A DNA stretch of 11,144 nt, from assembly GCA_023391155.1 (NCBI GenBank), contig JAEWBM010000046.1, positions 1 through 11,144 on the forward strand, written 5' to 3'. The notes beneath the pieces are model-generated. The model made no database searches. It had not been told where the DNA came from and saw only the letters and a list, made by a program, of their open reading frames with translations. How positions within the stretch are numbered: the first letter of the stretch is position 1; each line of letters begins with the position of its first letter. A program made the position numbers and the translations under genes. Origin of the DNA: Acidobacteriota bacterium. GTDB lineage: Bacteria > Acidobacteriota > Blastocatellia > Pyrinomonadales > Pyrinomonadaceae. Below, piece after piece: positions 1 to 8,454 of the stretch.

Positions 1-751
1 CGTATAACCCGGCCATAATAAAGCCGATGAGGAGCTGGCCGCGGACGTAGGATTCGAGAATGCGGCCGGATTCGTCAAAGAGGCGGCTGAAGGGGTCACG
101 AAAGCGCGGGGGTATAAGGTCCTCGAAAGATTCACGCCAGCGCGGAAAATCGATAAGGATGTAGAAAACGAAAAAGGGTACGAGGAGCAGATCGAGCGAT
201 GAAATGATCGTCGAAAAAACGACGGCACCGCTGGAACGGCTGGGCTTGATGTTTCCCTCTTCGTCGATGGTCGCGGCTTGAGGCTCAGCAACGTTAGTGT
301 CGTAAAACTCTACGGGGTCGCTAAGGAACTCTTCGACCTTGTCGCCGGCGACTCGCTCGAGCGCGGGCGAGAAACGGCGAAGCCACTTTCGCTGGCGGGC
401 GGCATTTTCGGGCGTGAAGCTTTCGGCGATCTGCTGGCCGGCGCGGGAGCTTTGCGCCCAGAGGTCAGGGACGACATACGAGAAAAAAGCGGCGATCGCC
501 AAGGATACGACGATTATCGCGAACAGCGAGGCTGTAACACGGGACAGGCCCCACCGTTGAAACTGCACCACGATCGGGTTGAGCAGATATGCGAGTGCCA
601 CCGACGCAAGGACCGGCACGATGGCGACGGAACCGACCACGTAAAGAATGTAAAGTACGATTACGGAAAGGACGACGGTCGGAACCCAGCGGAACCACCA
701 GAAAGGCGAGCGCTCTTCGGCGGGCCTAAGCTTTAAAAACCCCTTTTTCAT
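1..751 (-). CDS. AI-2E family transporter (PerM/YdiK-like permease), C-terminus cut by window edge
   Basis: Inner-membrane permease of the AI-2E/UPF0118 family. Members export small molecules such as AI-2, or act as ion antiporters; the substrate cannot be read here. Reading from an ATG at 751 gives 250 residues, starting MKKGFLKLRPAEERSPFWWF, and then runs off the left edge; the family is usually about 350-400 residues. Hydrophobic stretches lie at about residues 24-57 and 66-92. A charged soluble segment follows, then another hydrophobic stretch (SLDLLLVPFFVFYILIDFP) and the family-typical segment SYVRGQLLIGFIMAGLY at the edge. The start follows a poor ribosome site. The gene lies 43 bases downstream of the aminotransferase on the same strand, so co-transcription is likely. 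The family call is firm from the G-Q-L segment and topology; the substrate is unknown. Confidence 0.85.
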   Translation of the reverse strand, partial: MKKGFLKLRPAEERSPFWWFRWVPTVVLSVIVLYILYVVGSVAIVPVLASVALAYLLNPIVVQFQRWGLSRVTASLFAIIVVSLAIAAFFSYVVPDLWAQSSRAGQQIAESFTPENAARQRKWLRRFSPALERVAGDKVEEFLSDPVEFYDTNVAEPQAATIDEEGNIKPSRSSGAVVFSTIISSLDLLLVPFFVFYILIDFPRWRESFEDLIPPRFRDPFSRLFDESGRILESYVRGQLLIGFIMAGLY

Positions 752-794
752 TGAAATGAATTATCGCACGAAAAGCTCAGCGCACAACCGCAGA

Positions 795-2114
<1,320 letters not shown>

Positions 2115-2293
2115 TCTAACCCTAATTGAAAAAGCCCGCATTAAATAAGAGGTACGCGCACTCCGAAACCGGTACCCAAAACCGACGTAAAGCAGCAGCG
2201 GCCATATTTTAATTGCGTCCGATGGGCGGTTCAAGGTATAAATATATAGCTGCGTTATCGTGGCCGCCTGTTCATTCCTCACACTGAAAGCAA
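2115..2293. promoter_or_regulatory. Divergent intergenic promoter region
   Basis: 179 bases separate the divergent starts of the aminotransferase (minus) and the 448-residue orphan (plus), so promoters for both must lie here or nearby. It is more AT-rich than the flanking genes. The best plus-strand candidate is TTGCGT at 2213-2218, an 18-base spacer, then TATAAA at 2237-2242. The -10 matches five of six consensus bases and the -35 only three. Minus-strand signals are not clear. No operator-like palindrome was noticed. Confidence 0.4.
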
Positions 2294-3640
2294 ATGAGAA
2301 CCGACCCGCAGTCCTCCGCCGCACAGCCACCGGCGCCGTTCGCGGACACTGTGTACACAAACGAATTGCTCGAACGCCGCAGCCGGCGATACGCGGGAAT
2401 GACGGCGGAGCAGATGCTGTTTGACCTGGCGGCGTGGTACGGCGGTCTGATCGCGTTTTTGGATATTCACGACCGGGCACTGTCGGAGCCCGAGAAACCG
2501 CAGTCGGTCACACGGGAGCGGAGCACGGAGTTTTTCATTGTTCAGGCTGGGATCGCACGCATCGCCGAGGTGATAAATCATATCCGCTCGGCGGACATCG
2601 AGGCGGCTGAGGCGGCGTATCCCGGAATCGAATCGCAGATACGAGAGCTTTCGGGGGTGGCGGCGGAATATGCGTTGCTCTTGCCCGGGCTAACGAAAGG
2701 GCGGCCGGGGTTTGCAGAGTGGCGATCCTTTCGAGAGATGCTGCGGCATCGGCTGGCGGGCCTGACGGTTGCGGATAATTTCGACCGTCTATTGTCGCGA
2801 TCGGGATTTGAATTCTTGCCGGACCGGTTTAGAAAGCTGACGACGGACGCTTCCCTTTCGGCGATAGAGCTTTCGGCGGTGACATCGGTTGCGGAGCGAT
2901 TGGGCCGGGTGATGGGGACGCTGCGGATAATCGGCGAAATGCTGAAGGCAGACGAACCGCTAAAGGGCGGGGTGCTGATCTTCTGCGGCATCTATGTTCA
3001 GATGCGGTCGCTGATCGACCATATCAATAATCTGTTGACGCGGTTCCCGGATGATCAGACGGAGGTTTTCGGGCTGCTCGACGGGACGTCTTATATAGCG
3101 TCGCTGGAACTGAAAAAAGCGTATTTTCAGGAGCTGACGGGCATAGTTTCGCTGCGGCCGGCGCCGGCGATCTACGCAAGGTTTGAGACGGCCTATTCCC
3201 TGCTAAACGACAGCATGCGGCAGATGGTGACGAGTTTTGCGAAGCTGTTCGATCCGCAGATCGATTCGGCGGCGCTGTTCCCGGTATTCAACGAAAAGCT
3301 TGAGCAATCGCTGAAACTGAGGTCGGCGCTGGCGAAGATCCTGAAAACGGTCCAGGCGGCGGAGAAAAAGCCCGATGCCGCAGAGATGAAGGCTCTTGAC
3401 GCGGGACTGGCCGAATTTCTCGAGGACAACATCCCCGCCTTGTATTACAAGGACCGCGAGTCGTTCCGACGCTTTTCGGAGCAGATCGACACGGCGGATG
3501 ACAAGAAGGATCTCGTTCCCATTCTTCACCGATTTGCCGCGTATCTGGAGACACTGCTGCGGCAGGTGAATATGCGATCGGTGCTGGCCGGGCACCCGTT
3601 TGAAGAGGTACCGATCCGTCCCGATCCGGATATGTCGTAG
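2294..3640 (+). CDS. Hypothetical helical protein, 448 residues, function unknown
   Basis: I do not recognise this family. It has no signal peptide and no convincing membrane segment, so it is probably cytoplasmic. The N-terminal ~40 residues are proline/alanine-rich, then arginine-rich (MRTDPQSSAAQPPAPFADT, later ERRSRRYAGM). The rest reads as mostly amphipathic helix with many Leu, Ala, Glu and Arg, including AEQMLFDLAAWYGGLIAFLD and EKLEQSLKLRSALAKILKTV. The C-terminus is polar (EEVPIRPDPDMS). No nucleotide-binding motif or obvious catalytic cluster was found. The ATG at 2294 has only a weak GAAAG upstream. Codon use matches the neighbours, and the open frame fills the whole space between the promoter region and the convergent permease gene, so it is a real gene. 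It is transcribed alone, so context gives no function. Its stop codon directly abuts that of the next gene. Confidence 0.8.
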   Translation: MRTDPQSSAAQPPAPFADTVYTNELLERRSRRYAGMTAEQMLFDLAAWYGGLIAFLDIHDRALSEPEKPQSVTRERSTEFFIVQAGIARIAEVINHIRSADIEAAEAAYPGIESQIRELSGVAAEYALLLPGLTKGRPGFAEWRSFREMLRHRLAGLTVADNFDRLLSRSGFEFLPDRFRKLTTDASLSAIELSAVTSVAERLGRVMGTLRIIGEMLKADEPLKGGVLIFCGIYVQMRSLIDHINNLLTRFPDDQTEVFGLLDGTSYIASLELKKAYFQELTGIVSLRPAPAIYARFETAYSLLNDSMRQMVTSFAKLFDPQIDSAALFPVFNEKLEQSLKLRSALAKILKTVQAAEKKPDAAEMKALDAGLAEFLEDNIPALYYKDRESFRRFSEQIDTADDKKDLVPILHRFAAYLETLLRQVNMRSVLAGHPFEEVPIRPDPDMS

Positions 3641-6169
3641 CTATTGCGACCGCAGGATGCCGAGAGGTTTTTTGAGCAGCACGTCAAAATTTGAGACGAC
3701 CCCGACCGTCAGTACAACGAATGCGGTGATCGCCGCACCGGCCATCGTCAACATCCCGTCAAATTCCCATTCGATATTCAGAATAAACCGGCTTACTGCG
3801 TAGGAAAGTGCCGCGGCGAAGCCGGCACCGATCATGCCGGAGAGAATGCCGAGCAGGCCGTATTCCGTAATTAGTATCGTTGCGAGGGCCCGCCGGTCGG
3901 CACCGAGGGTCTTTAGGATCGCGTTCTCGTAAACGCGTTGAGATTTCGTCAGGGCGACGGAGCCGATAAGTATCAGAAGGCCGCTGAGGATAACGAAGCT
4001 TCCGACAAAGCTGATCGCGAGCACGAAATTGTTGACGAGCTGTTGAACGGTTTCGACGATGTCGGCTACGTCAAAGACCTGGACGTTGGGATATGCGGTG
4101 ACGACGGCTCGCTGCAGCCGTTGACGCTCGGTCGCGCCGATGCGTGAGAGCATGGTGGCGGCATAGCTTTGCGGCGCTTTCTCGAGAGCTCCGGGGCGGA
4201 AGACGAAAACGAAGGCGGTGCGGGTATTCCGCAGGTCGATGTCGCGAATGGCGGCGACGCGTGCGGTTAGTTTTCGGCCGGAGATGTCGAAGGTGATCGA
4301 ATCGCCGGGAACCACGTCGAGGCTTTCGGCCATGCTCTCCTCGACAGACACCTCGGGGATCTCGACGGAGGGCTCGGCACTCCACCAGCGGCCGGCGATG
4401 ACGGTCTCGTTCTTGTCGAGATTCGGGCGATAGGTGACGGCGAATTCACGGCCGATGCGTCCCTGCATTCGGCGGACGGTGGGGTCGCTGAAATCGAACG
4501 CCTTGCCGTTCACATGGGAAATGCGGGCACGGACGGTGGGGGTCGCTTCGGGGTCTTCGCCGACGCTTTGCCGCACCATCTGACGCAGCCCTTCGATCTG
4601 GCTTTTCTGAATGTCGATGAAGAAGAGCGTTGGCAGGCGTTCGTTGCGGGTGAGGTCGAACTCGCGGATCAGGTTCGTCTGCAGGGATTGGACGGCGAGC
4701 ACGACGAAGGCTCCAAGCCCGACGGCGAGCAGGATAACGCGGGTCTGGTTGCCGGGGCGATAGAGCGAATTCACCGCCTGCTTAAAGGCGAACGGGCCGA
4801 GAGGCCGGGCGGTGCGAAGTACACGGGTGAGCAACGCGGCGGCAAGCAAGAGGACGAGCGTCGTTACGGCAAGGCCGGCGAGGAAGAAGGCGCCGACCTG
4901 AAGCGAGCCCGCCTGCCACACGGCGAGACCAAGAAGTCCGAGGAGGCTGAAGGCACCGAATGCCCATTTTGCCCGATCGAGCCGGCGAATGTTGACGTTG
5001 TTCTCATCGCGGAGCAGGAGGCGCGGTTTGATGTTGCGGACCTGCAGCAGCGGCAGCGCCGAAAACAGCGCCGAGATGAGCACGCCGAGTGCGATGCCCT
5101 GAAGGACGGCACCGAGGCTGACGATGTAGCTCATGTTGGCGGGCAGATCTTCGAAAAAAGCCTGGCCGACCCAACTAAGAACTCCCTGCGCAAATGCGAC
5201 GCCGAAGAGGCTTCCTAAAAGCCCGAGCACCAAAATTTGCAGAAGATAAACGGTGATGATGCGGCCGCCGGATGCACCGAGGCATTTGAGTATGGCGACG
5301 GTGCGGCGTTTTTGTTCGACGAAGGCACGTGAGACATTCCAGACGCCGACGCCGCCGAGGACGAGGATGAGCAGGCCGGTCAGCGAAAGATAATTTTCGG
5401 TGCGGGCGAACTGTTCACTTACGCGCTCTTCGGTTTCTCGAAAGGTGCGGACGCCGATGGTGGAGCCCTCGAGCGCGTTCCGAAGGCCGGCGGCGAGCGG
5501 CGTGGGATCGGAGGAGGTGCGATAGAGGATCGATCGACGAACGCGGCTCGCGTTGCGGGTGATGCCGGCGTCATCAAACGCTTTTTTCTCGACAAAGACG
5601 CGGGCTCCGAGACGAAAGCCGCCGCTGCCGCCGGGCTCTTTGTCAAAGCTTGCGCGGATCTCAAAATCGGCCTCGCCGATGCGGATGCGGTCACCGACGG
5701 CGACGTTCAGGTCTTCGAGGAGGATGCGTGCGACGACAGCGCCGTTATTGCTCAGCAGCGCGTGGTCGAATGCGTTACCGCCGTCCAATTCGAAATCGCC
5801 GACGAGCGGAAAGGGCGGTTCGATGCCCTTTAGTTCGACCATGCGGAGCCGATCGTTGCCCGCATCGGCGGGGCGTGCCATCGCGGTCGTGGTAATGACC
5901 TCGTTTCGGGCTTCGACAATGGAAGAGCTATGAATTACCGATTCGATCTTTGCGAGGTCGGCCGGGGTAAAATCGCTCGCCGAACTGATGTCGATGTCGG
6001 CGGTCATCAGGGCACGGGCATCGGTGCCCACGGCCTGGTTGAGATTCTGGATCAATGAACGGAGCGCGACGATGGAGCCCACGCCGAGCGCGATGCAGAG
6101 AAAGAAGAAGAGCAGCCGACGCCACGACGAGCGTATCTCTCGGCCTGTAAGGCTTAGAATAAATCTCAT
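3641..6169 (-). CDS. ybbP: ABC transporter permease, FtsX/MacB family, YbbP-like
   Basis: Inner-membrane permease half of an ABC exporter of the FtsX/LolE/YbbP type, working with the ATPase encoded just upstream. At 842 residues it is close to E. coli YbbP (about 800). Order: N-terminal membrane helix (about 17-38), a periplasmic MacB-PCD-like domain (about 40-255), a first FtsX membrane block (about 262-380), two further helices (about 402-450), another at 476-495, a second large periplasmic domain (about 500-710), and a final FtsX block (about 715-830). Both FtsX blocks begin with the same cytoplasmic coupling pattern, AILKCLGAS at 292-300 and AILKTLGAD at 750-758, which shows internal duplication. 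Its ATG overlaps the ATPase stop as ATGA, so the two are translationally coupled. Substrate is unproven; the neighbouring TesA-like gene fits a lipid or envelope role. Confidence 0.92.
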   Translation of the reverse strand: MRFILSLTGREIRSSWRRLLFFFLCIALGVGSIVALRSLIQNLNQAVGTDARALMTADIDISSASDFTPADLAKIESVIHSSSIVEARNEVITTTAMARPADAGNDRLRMVELKGIEPPFPLVGDFELDGGNAFDHALLSNNGAVVARILLEDLNVAVGDRIRIGEADFEIRASFDKEPGGSGGFRLGARVFVEKKAFDDAGITRNASRVRRSILYRTSSDPTPLAAGLRNALEGSTIGVRTFRETEERVSEQFARTENYLSLTGLLILVLGGVGVWNVSRAFVEQKRRTVAILKCLGASGGRIITVYLLQILVLGLLGSLFGVAFAQGVLSWVGQAFFEDLPANMSYIVSLGAVLQGIALGVLISALFSALPLLQVRNIKPRLLLRDENNVNIRRLDRAKWAFGAFSLLGLLGLAVWQAGSLQVGAFFLAGLAVTTLVLLLAAALLTRVLRTARPLGPFAFKQAVNSLYRPGNQTRVILLAVGLGAFVVLAVQSLQTNLIREFDLTRNERLPTLFFIDIQKSQIEGLRQMVRQSVGEDPEATPTVRARISHVNGKAFDFSDPTVRRMQGRIGREFAVTYRPNLDKNETVIAGRWWSAEPSVEIPEVSVEESMAESLDVVPGDSITFDISGRKLTARVAAIRDIDLRNTRTAFVFVFRPGALEKAPQSYAATMLSRIGATERQRLQRAVVTAYPNVQVFDVADIVETVQQLVNNFVLAISFVGSFVILSGLLILIGSVALTKSQRVYENAILKTLGADRRALATILITEYGLLGILSGMIGAGFAAALSYAVSRFILNIEWEFDGMLTMAGAAITAFVVLTVGVVSNFDVLLKKPLGILRSQ

Positions 6170-6846
6170 TGGCGGCCTGCGTCCGTATCCTCGACCACAC
6201 GGCCGTCGCGAAGCACCACCTGACGCTGGGCGTGGCCGGCCAGGTTCTGATCGTGGGTGACGAGCACGAGGGTGACGGACCTACGGTCGTGGAGGCCGGT
6301 CATCAATTCGAAGATGTGTGCCCCGTTCTTTGAATCGAGATTGCCGGTGGGCTCGTCAGCGAGCAAGATCTTTGGCTCATTGGCAAATGCACGGGCGATG
6401 GCGACGCGCTGCTGTTCGCCGCCGGAAAGCTCTGTCGGGTAATGGTGGCCGCGATCGGTGAGGCCGACATCCTCGAGCAACTCGGCGGCTCGGGACCTTG
6501 CATCGCGAGTGCCGCGGATCTCCATCGGAATGAGCACATTCTCGAACGCGGTGAGCGACGGGATGAGGTGGAACGACTGGAAGACGAAGCCGATCTTCTC
6601 GGACCGGAGATCGGCAAGGCCGTCCTCGCTCATCGCGGTTATCTCGTCGCCGTCGACCGAGATATGGCCGGAACTCGGGGAATCGAGGCCGGCGATAAGG
6701 CCGAGGAGGGTCGATTTACCGCTGCCCGAGGCGCCGGTGAGCGCAACGAACTGGCCATCCGGAATGTCGAGCGAGACATCCGAAAGAATTGTCAGATCGG
6801 AAACGCCCGATCGAACGGTTTTTGTGACGTTCTGCAAAGAGATCAT
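6166..6846 (-). CDS. ybbA: ABC transporter ATP-binding protein, LolD/YbbA-like
   Basis: Cytoplasmic ATPase (226 residues) that powers the permease encoded directly downstream. All ABC motifs are intact: Walker A GASGSGKS at 38-45, Q-loop Gln90 in FVFQSFHL, signature LSGGEQQR at 140-147, Walker B LLADEP at 161-166, D-loop NLDS at 169-172, and switch His198 in LVTHD. Length and the sequence around the signature place it in the MacB/LolD/YbbA group, which drives FtsX-type permeases. The ATG at 6846 has GGGAG about eleven bases upstream. The stop overlaps the permease start by four bases (ATGA). The gene is divergent from the TesA-like gene with 113 bases between, the same layout as E. coli tesA // ybbA-ybbP, which supports YbbA over LolD. 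The transported substrate remains inference. Confidence 0.93.
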   Translation of the reverse strand: MISLQNVTKTVRSGVSDLTILSDVSLDIPDGQFVALTGASGSGKSTLLGLIAGLDSPSSGHISVDGDEITAMSEDGLADLRSEKIGFVFQSFHLIPSLTAFENVLIPMEIRGTRDARSRAAELLEDVGLTDRGHHYPTELSGGEQQRVAIARAFANEPKILLADEPTGNLDSKNGAHIFELMTGLHDRRSVTLVLVTHDQNLAGHAQRQVVLRDGRVVEDTDAGRQ

Positions 6847-6959
6847 AAGGGTTTGGCTCCCACGAGTTTACGCGCCGGGCCGCCGAAAAGTTAAACTATA
6901 CTACGGCAGCGGCGGCGGTGCCGTTCCGACAAAGCGTTTAGCCGCCGCGAGTAAATTAC
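6847..6959. promoter_or_regulatory. Divergent promoter region between ybbA-like and tesA-like genes
   Basis: 113 bases separate the two divergent starts. TATACT at 6897-6902 is a possible plus-strand -10, and the overlapping TATAGT on the minus strand (complement of 6895-6900) a possible minus-strand -10. Neither has a good -35 at normal spacing. GC-rich GCGGCGG and GCCGCCGC stretches near 6910 and 6940 could pair as a hairpin in the tesA leader. The promoter role rests on gene layout rather than on strong motifs. Confidence 0.35.
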
Positions 6960-7679
6960 ATGGTGCTTTCTAAATATATCTTTCGCCGGGCCGCATTGCT
7001 CGGTTTCGTTTTTGCCGCGTTACTTGGGGCGGCGTGTTCCTCCGAGAGCGGAGCGACCCGACGCGAGGGCGACCCGGACCGTCCGCTGGTCGTACCCGAA
7101 GCGGCCGTCTCGCGGCCGAAGATCGTGGCATTGGGCGACAGCCTGACCGCGGGTTTCGGGCTGGCGGAGACGGAATCTTATCCGTACCTGCTGCAGCAGC
7201 GGCTCGACGCCGAAGGGTACAACTACGAGGTGATCAACGCGGGGGTTTCGGGCGACACGAGCCTGGGCGGGTATGAACGCGCCGAGTGGGTGCTGGAACA
7301 GGAGGGCATCGAGATATTAGTACTCGAACTGGGTGCCAATGACCTGCTACGGGGGATGCCCGTGGGCTCGATGAAAAGGAACCTTGCGGGGATCATCGAG
7401 ATGGCCAGGTCAAGAGGGGTCAAAGTTTTGCTTTGCGGAATGATCGCGCCGCCATCGATGGGCGCGGACTATGCGAACGCATATCGAAATGCCTTTGCCG
7501 ATCTGTCAGAGGAATATGATACGGCGTTCGTTCCCTTTCTGCTCGAGAACGTTGCGCTCGATCGGGCGTTGAACCAGGCCGACGGGATACATCCAAACGC
7601 CGAGGGCACGCGAATTATGACAGAGAACATCTATCGCGAGCTTAAGCCGATGCTGGAAGAGGCCCGCGGCGGAAATTAA
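6960..7679 (+). CDS. tesA: GDSL/SGNH hydrolase, TesA-like (arylesterase / lysophospholipase L1)
   Basis: Secreted SGNH-fold esterase (239 residues) that probably cleaves acyl esters or thioesters outside the inner membrane. The catalytic blocks are complete: ALGDSLTAGFG with nucleophile Ser61, INAGVSGDTS with oxyanion Gly98, LGANDLLRG with oxyanion Asn127, and DGIHPN with Asp208 and His211. The N-terminus has a basic start, a hydrophobic stretch (residues 11-22) and GAAC at 23-26. This resembles a lipobox but has Gly at -3 instead of the usual Leu, so lipid anchoring at Cys26 is plausible rather than certain. A polar linker (about 27-50) precedes the domain. The ATG at 6960 has little ribosome site. 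A secreted protein gene begins 22 bases after its stop. Acyl preference cannot be read from sequence. Confidence 0.92.
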   Translation: MVLSKYIFRRAALLGFVFAALLGAACSSESGATRREGDPDRPLVVPEAAVSRPKIVALGDSLTAGFGLAETESYPYLLQQRLDAEGYNYEVINAGVSGDTSLGGYERAEWVLEQEGIEILVLELGANDLLRGMPVGSMKRNLAGIIEMARSRGVKVLLCGMIAPPSMGADYANAYRNAFADLSEEYDTAFVPFLLENVALDRALNQADGIHPNAEGTRIMTENIYRELKPMLEEARGGN

Positions 7680-7701
7680 ATACAAAGTTCAAGGGGGATA
7701 A

Positions 7702-8448
7702 ATGAAGATCTTAATAATTGCAGCGCTGGTTATTTTTTCGAGTACGGCCTACGGGCAGCAAAGCGCGGGCGTCGCGACGCTCACAGGCCAGCAAGTTGAA
7801 AAGGCGGCGGTTCAAAGCGACTCCGGATCCGTTGATGGGTCGACCGATCCGAAAGAAGAAGCTGACAGAGGCGGCGTCGATGACGAGACGGAGATCTTAA
7901 CGTCAGAGACCGGAGCGGCAAACGCAGATACCGCATCGCAGACTCAGAACGGCTATACCCGCCCGGAGCCCAAGCAGCGATTGAAGAATTATGTAAACAG
8001 CATGTTCGGGCCGATATCGCTTGCTCAGCGGGCGGCGCAATCCGGCGTGGGGACATGGCGGAATTCGCCCGAGGAATGGGGCAGCGGCTGGGAAGGCTTT
8101 GGCCGACGGTTTGCTTCGGGAACGGGCAAGAGCGTGATCAAGAACTCGGCGATGTACGGGCTGGACGAAGTGCTGAAGGTGGACAGCCGGTTCTACCGAA
8201 GCGAGAAGCGCGATGTGGGTTCGCGTATAAAGAACGCACTCATTTCGCCGGTCACCGCCCGACGTCCCGATGGGAGCAGGACGATCGGCATTCCGCGGCT
8301 CGTGGGCACATACACCGCAAACGTTGTTGCGGCAGAGACGTGGTACCCGGCTCGATACGACTGGAAGGACGGCGTTAGGAGCGGGACGATCTCGCTTGGG
8401 TTCAATGCCGCGTTTAATCTGATCAAAGAATTCGTCTGGAAAAAGTGA
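7702..8448 (+). CDS. Secreted protein of unknown function (248 residues)
   Basis: Orphan exported protein. Residues 1-18 form a clear signal peptide (MKILIIAALVIFSSTAYG), with cleavage probably before Gln19. Residues 19 to about 90 are a disordered-looking linker rich in Asp, Glu, Ser, Thr, Gly and Gln. The conserved-looking part is 95-248. It is rich in Gly, aromatic and Arg residues: SPEEWGSGWEGFGRRFASGTG at 122-142, VDSRFYRS at 160-167, and a C-terminal part with alternating pattern (TYTANVVAAETWYPARYDWK) ending KEFVWKK. The pattern resembles secreted or envelope proteins I associate with Acidobacteriota, but I cannot name a family. The start is firm, with AAGGGGG at 7691-7697 before the ATG. 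It lies 22 bases after the tesA-like gene and 6 before threonine synthase, so it is probably co-transcribed with both. A periplasmic or outer-membrane location is inferred. Confidence 0.82.
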   Translation: MKILIIAALVIFSSTAYGQQSAGVATLTGQQVEKAAVQSDSGSVDGSTDPKEEADRGGVDDETEILTSETGAANADTASQTQNGYTRPEPKQRLKNYVNSMFGPISLAQRAAQSGVGTWRNSPEEWGSGWEGFGRRFASGTGKSVIKNSAMYGLDEVLKVDSRFYRSEKRDVGSRIKNALISPVTARRPDGSRTIGIPRLVGTYTANVVAAETWYPARYDWKDGVRSGTISLGFNAAFNLIKEFVWKK

Positions 8449-8454
8449 CGCGAA

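Noticed and set aside
278..736. 152-codon open frame on the plus strand
   Set aside because: It is antisense to the AI-2E family permease, which has clear membrane segments and the family signature.
2115..2480. Upstream extension of the aminotransferase frame
   Set aside because: It overlaps the divergent 448-residue gene and the promoter region, is Arg/Pro-rich and unlike the family N-terminus. The ATGs at 2114 or 2105 fit family length.
4514..5218. 234-codon open frame on the plus strand
   Set aside because: It is antisense to the FtsX-type permease; its very Glu/Arg/Gly-rich product is the usual look of a shadow frame.
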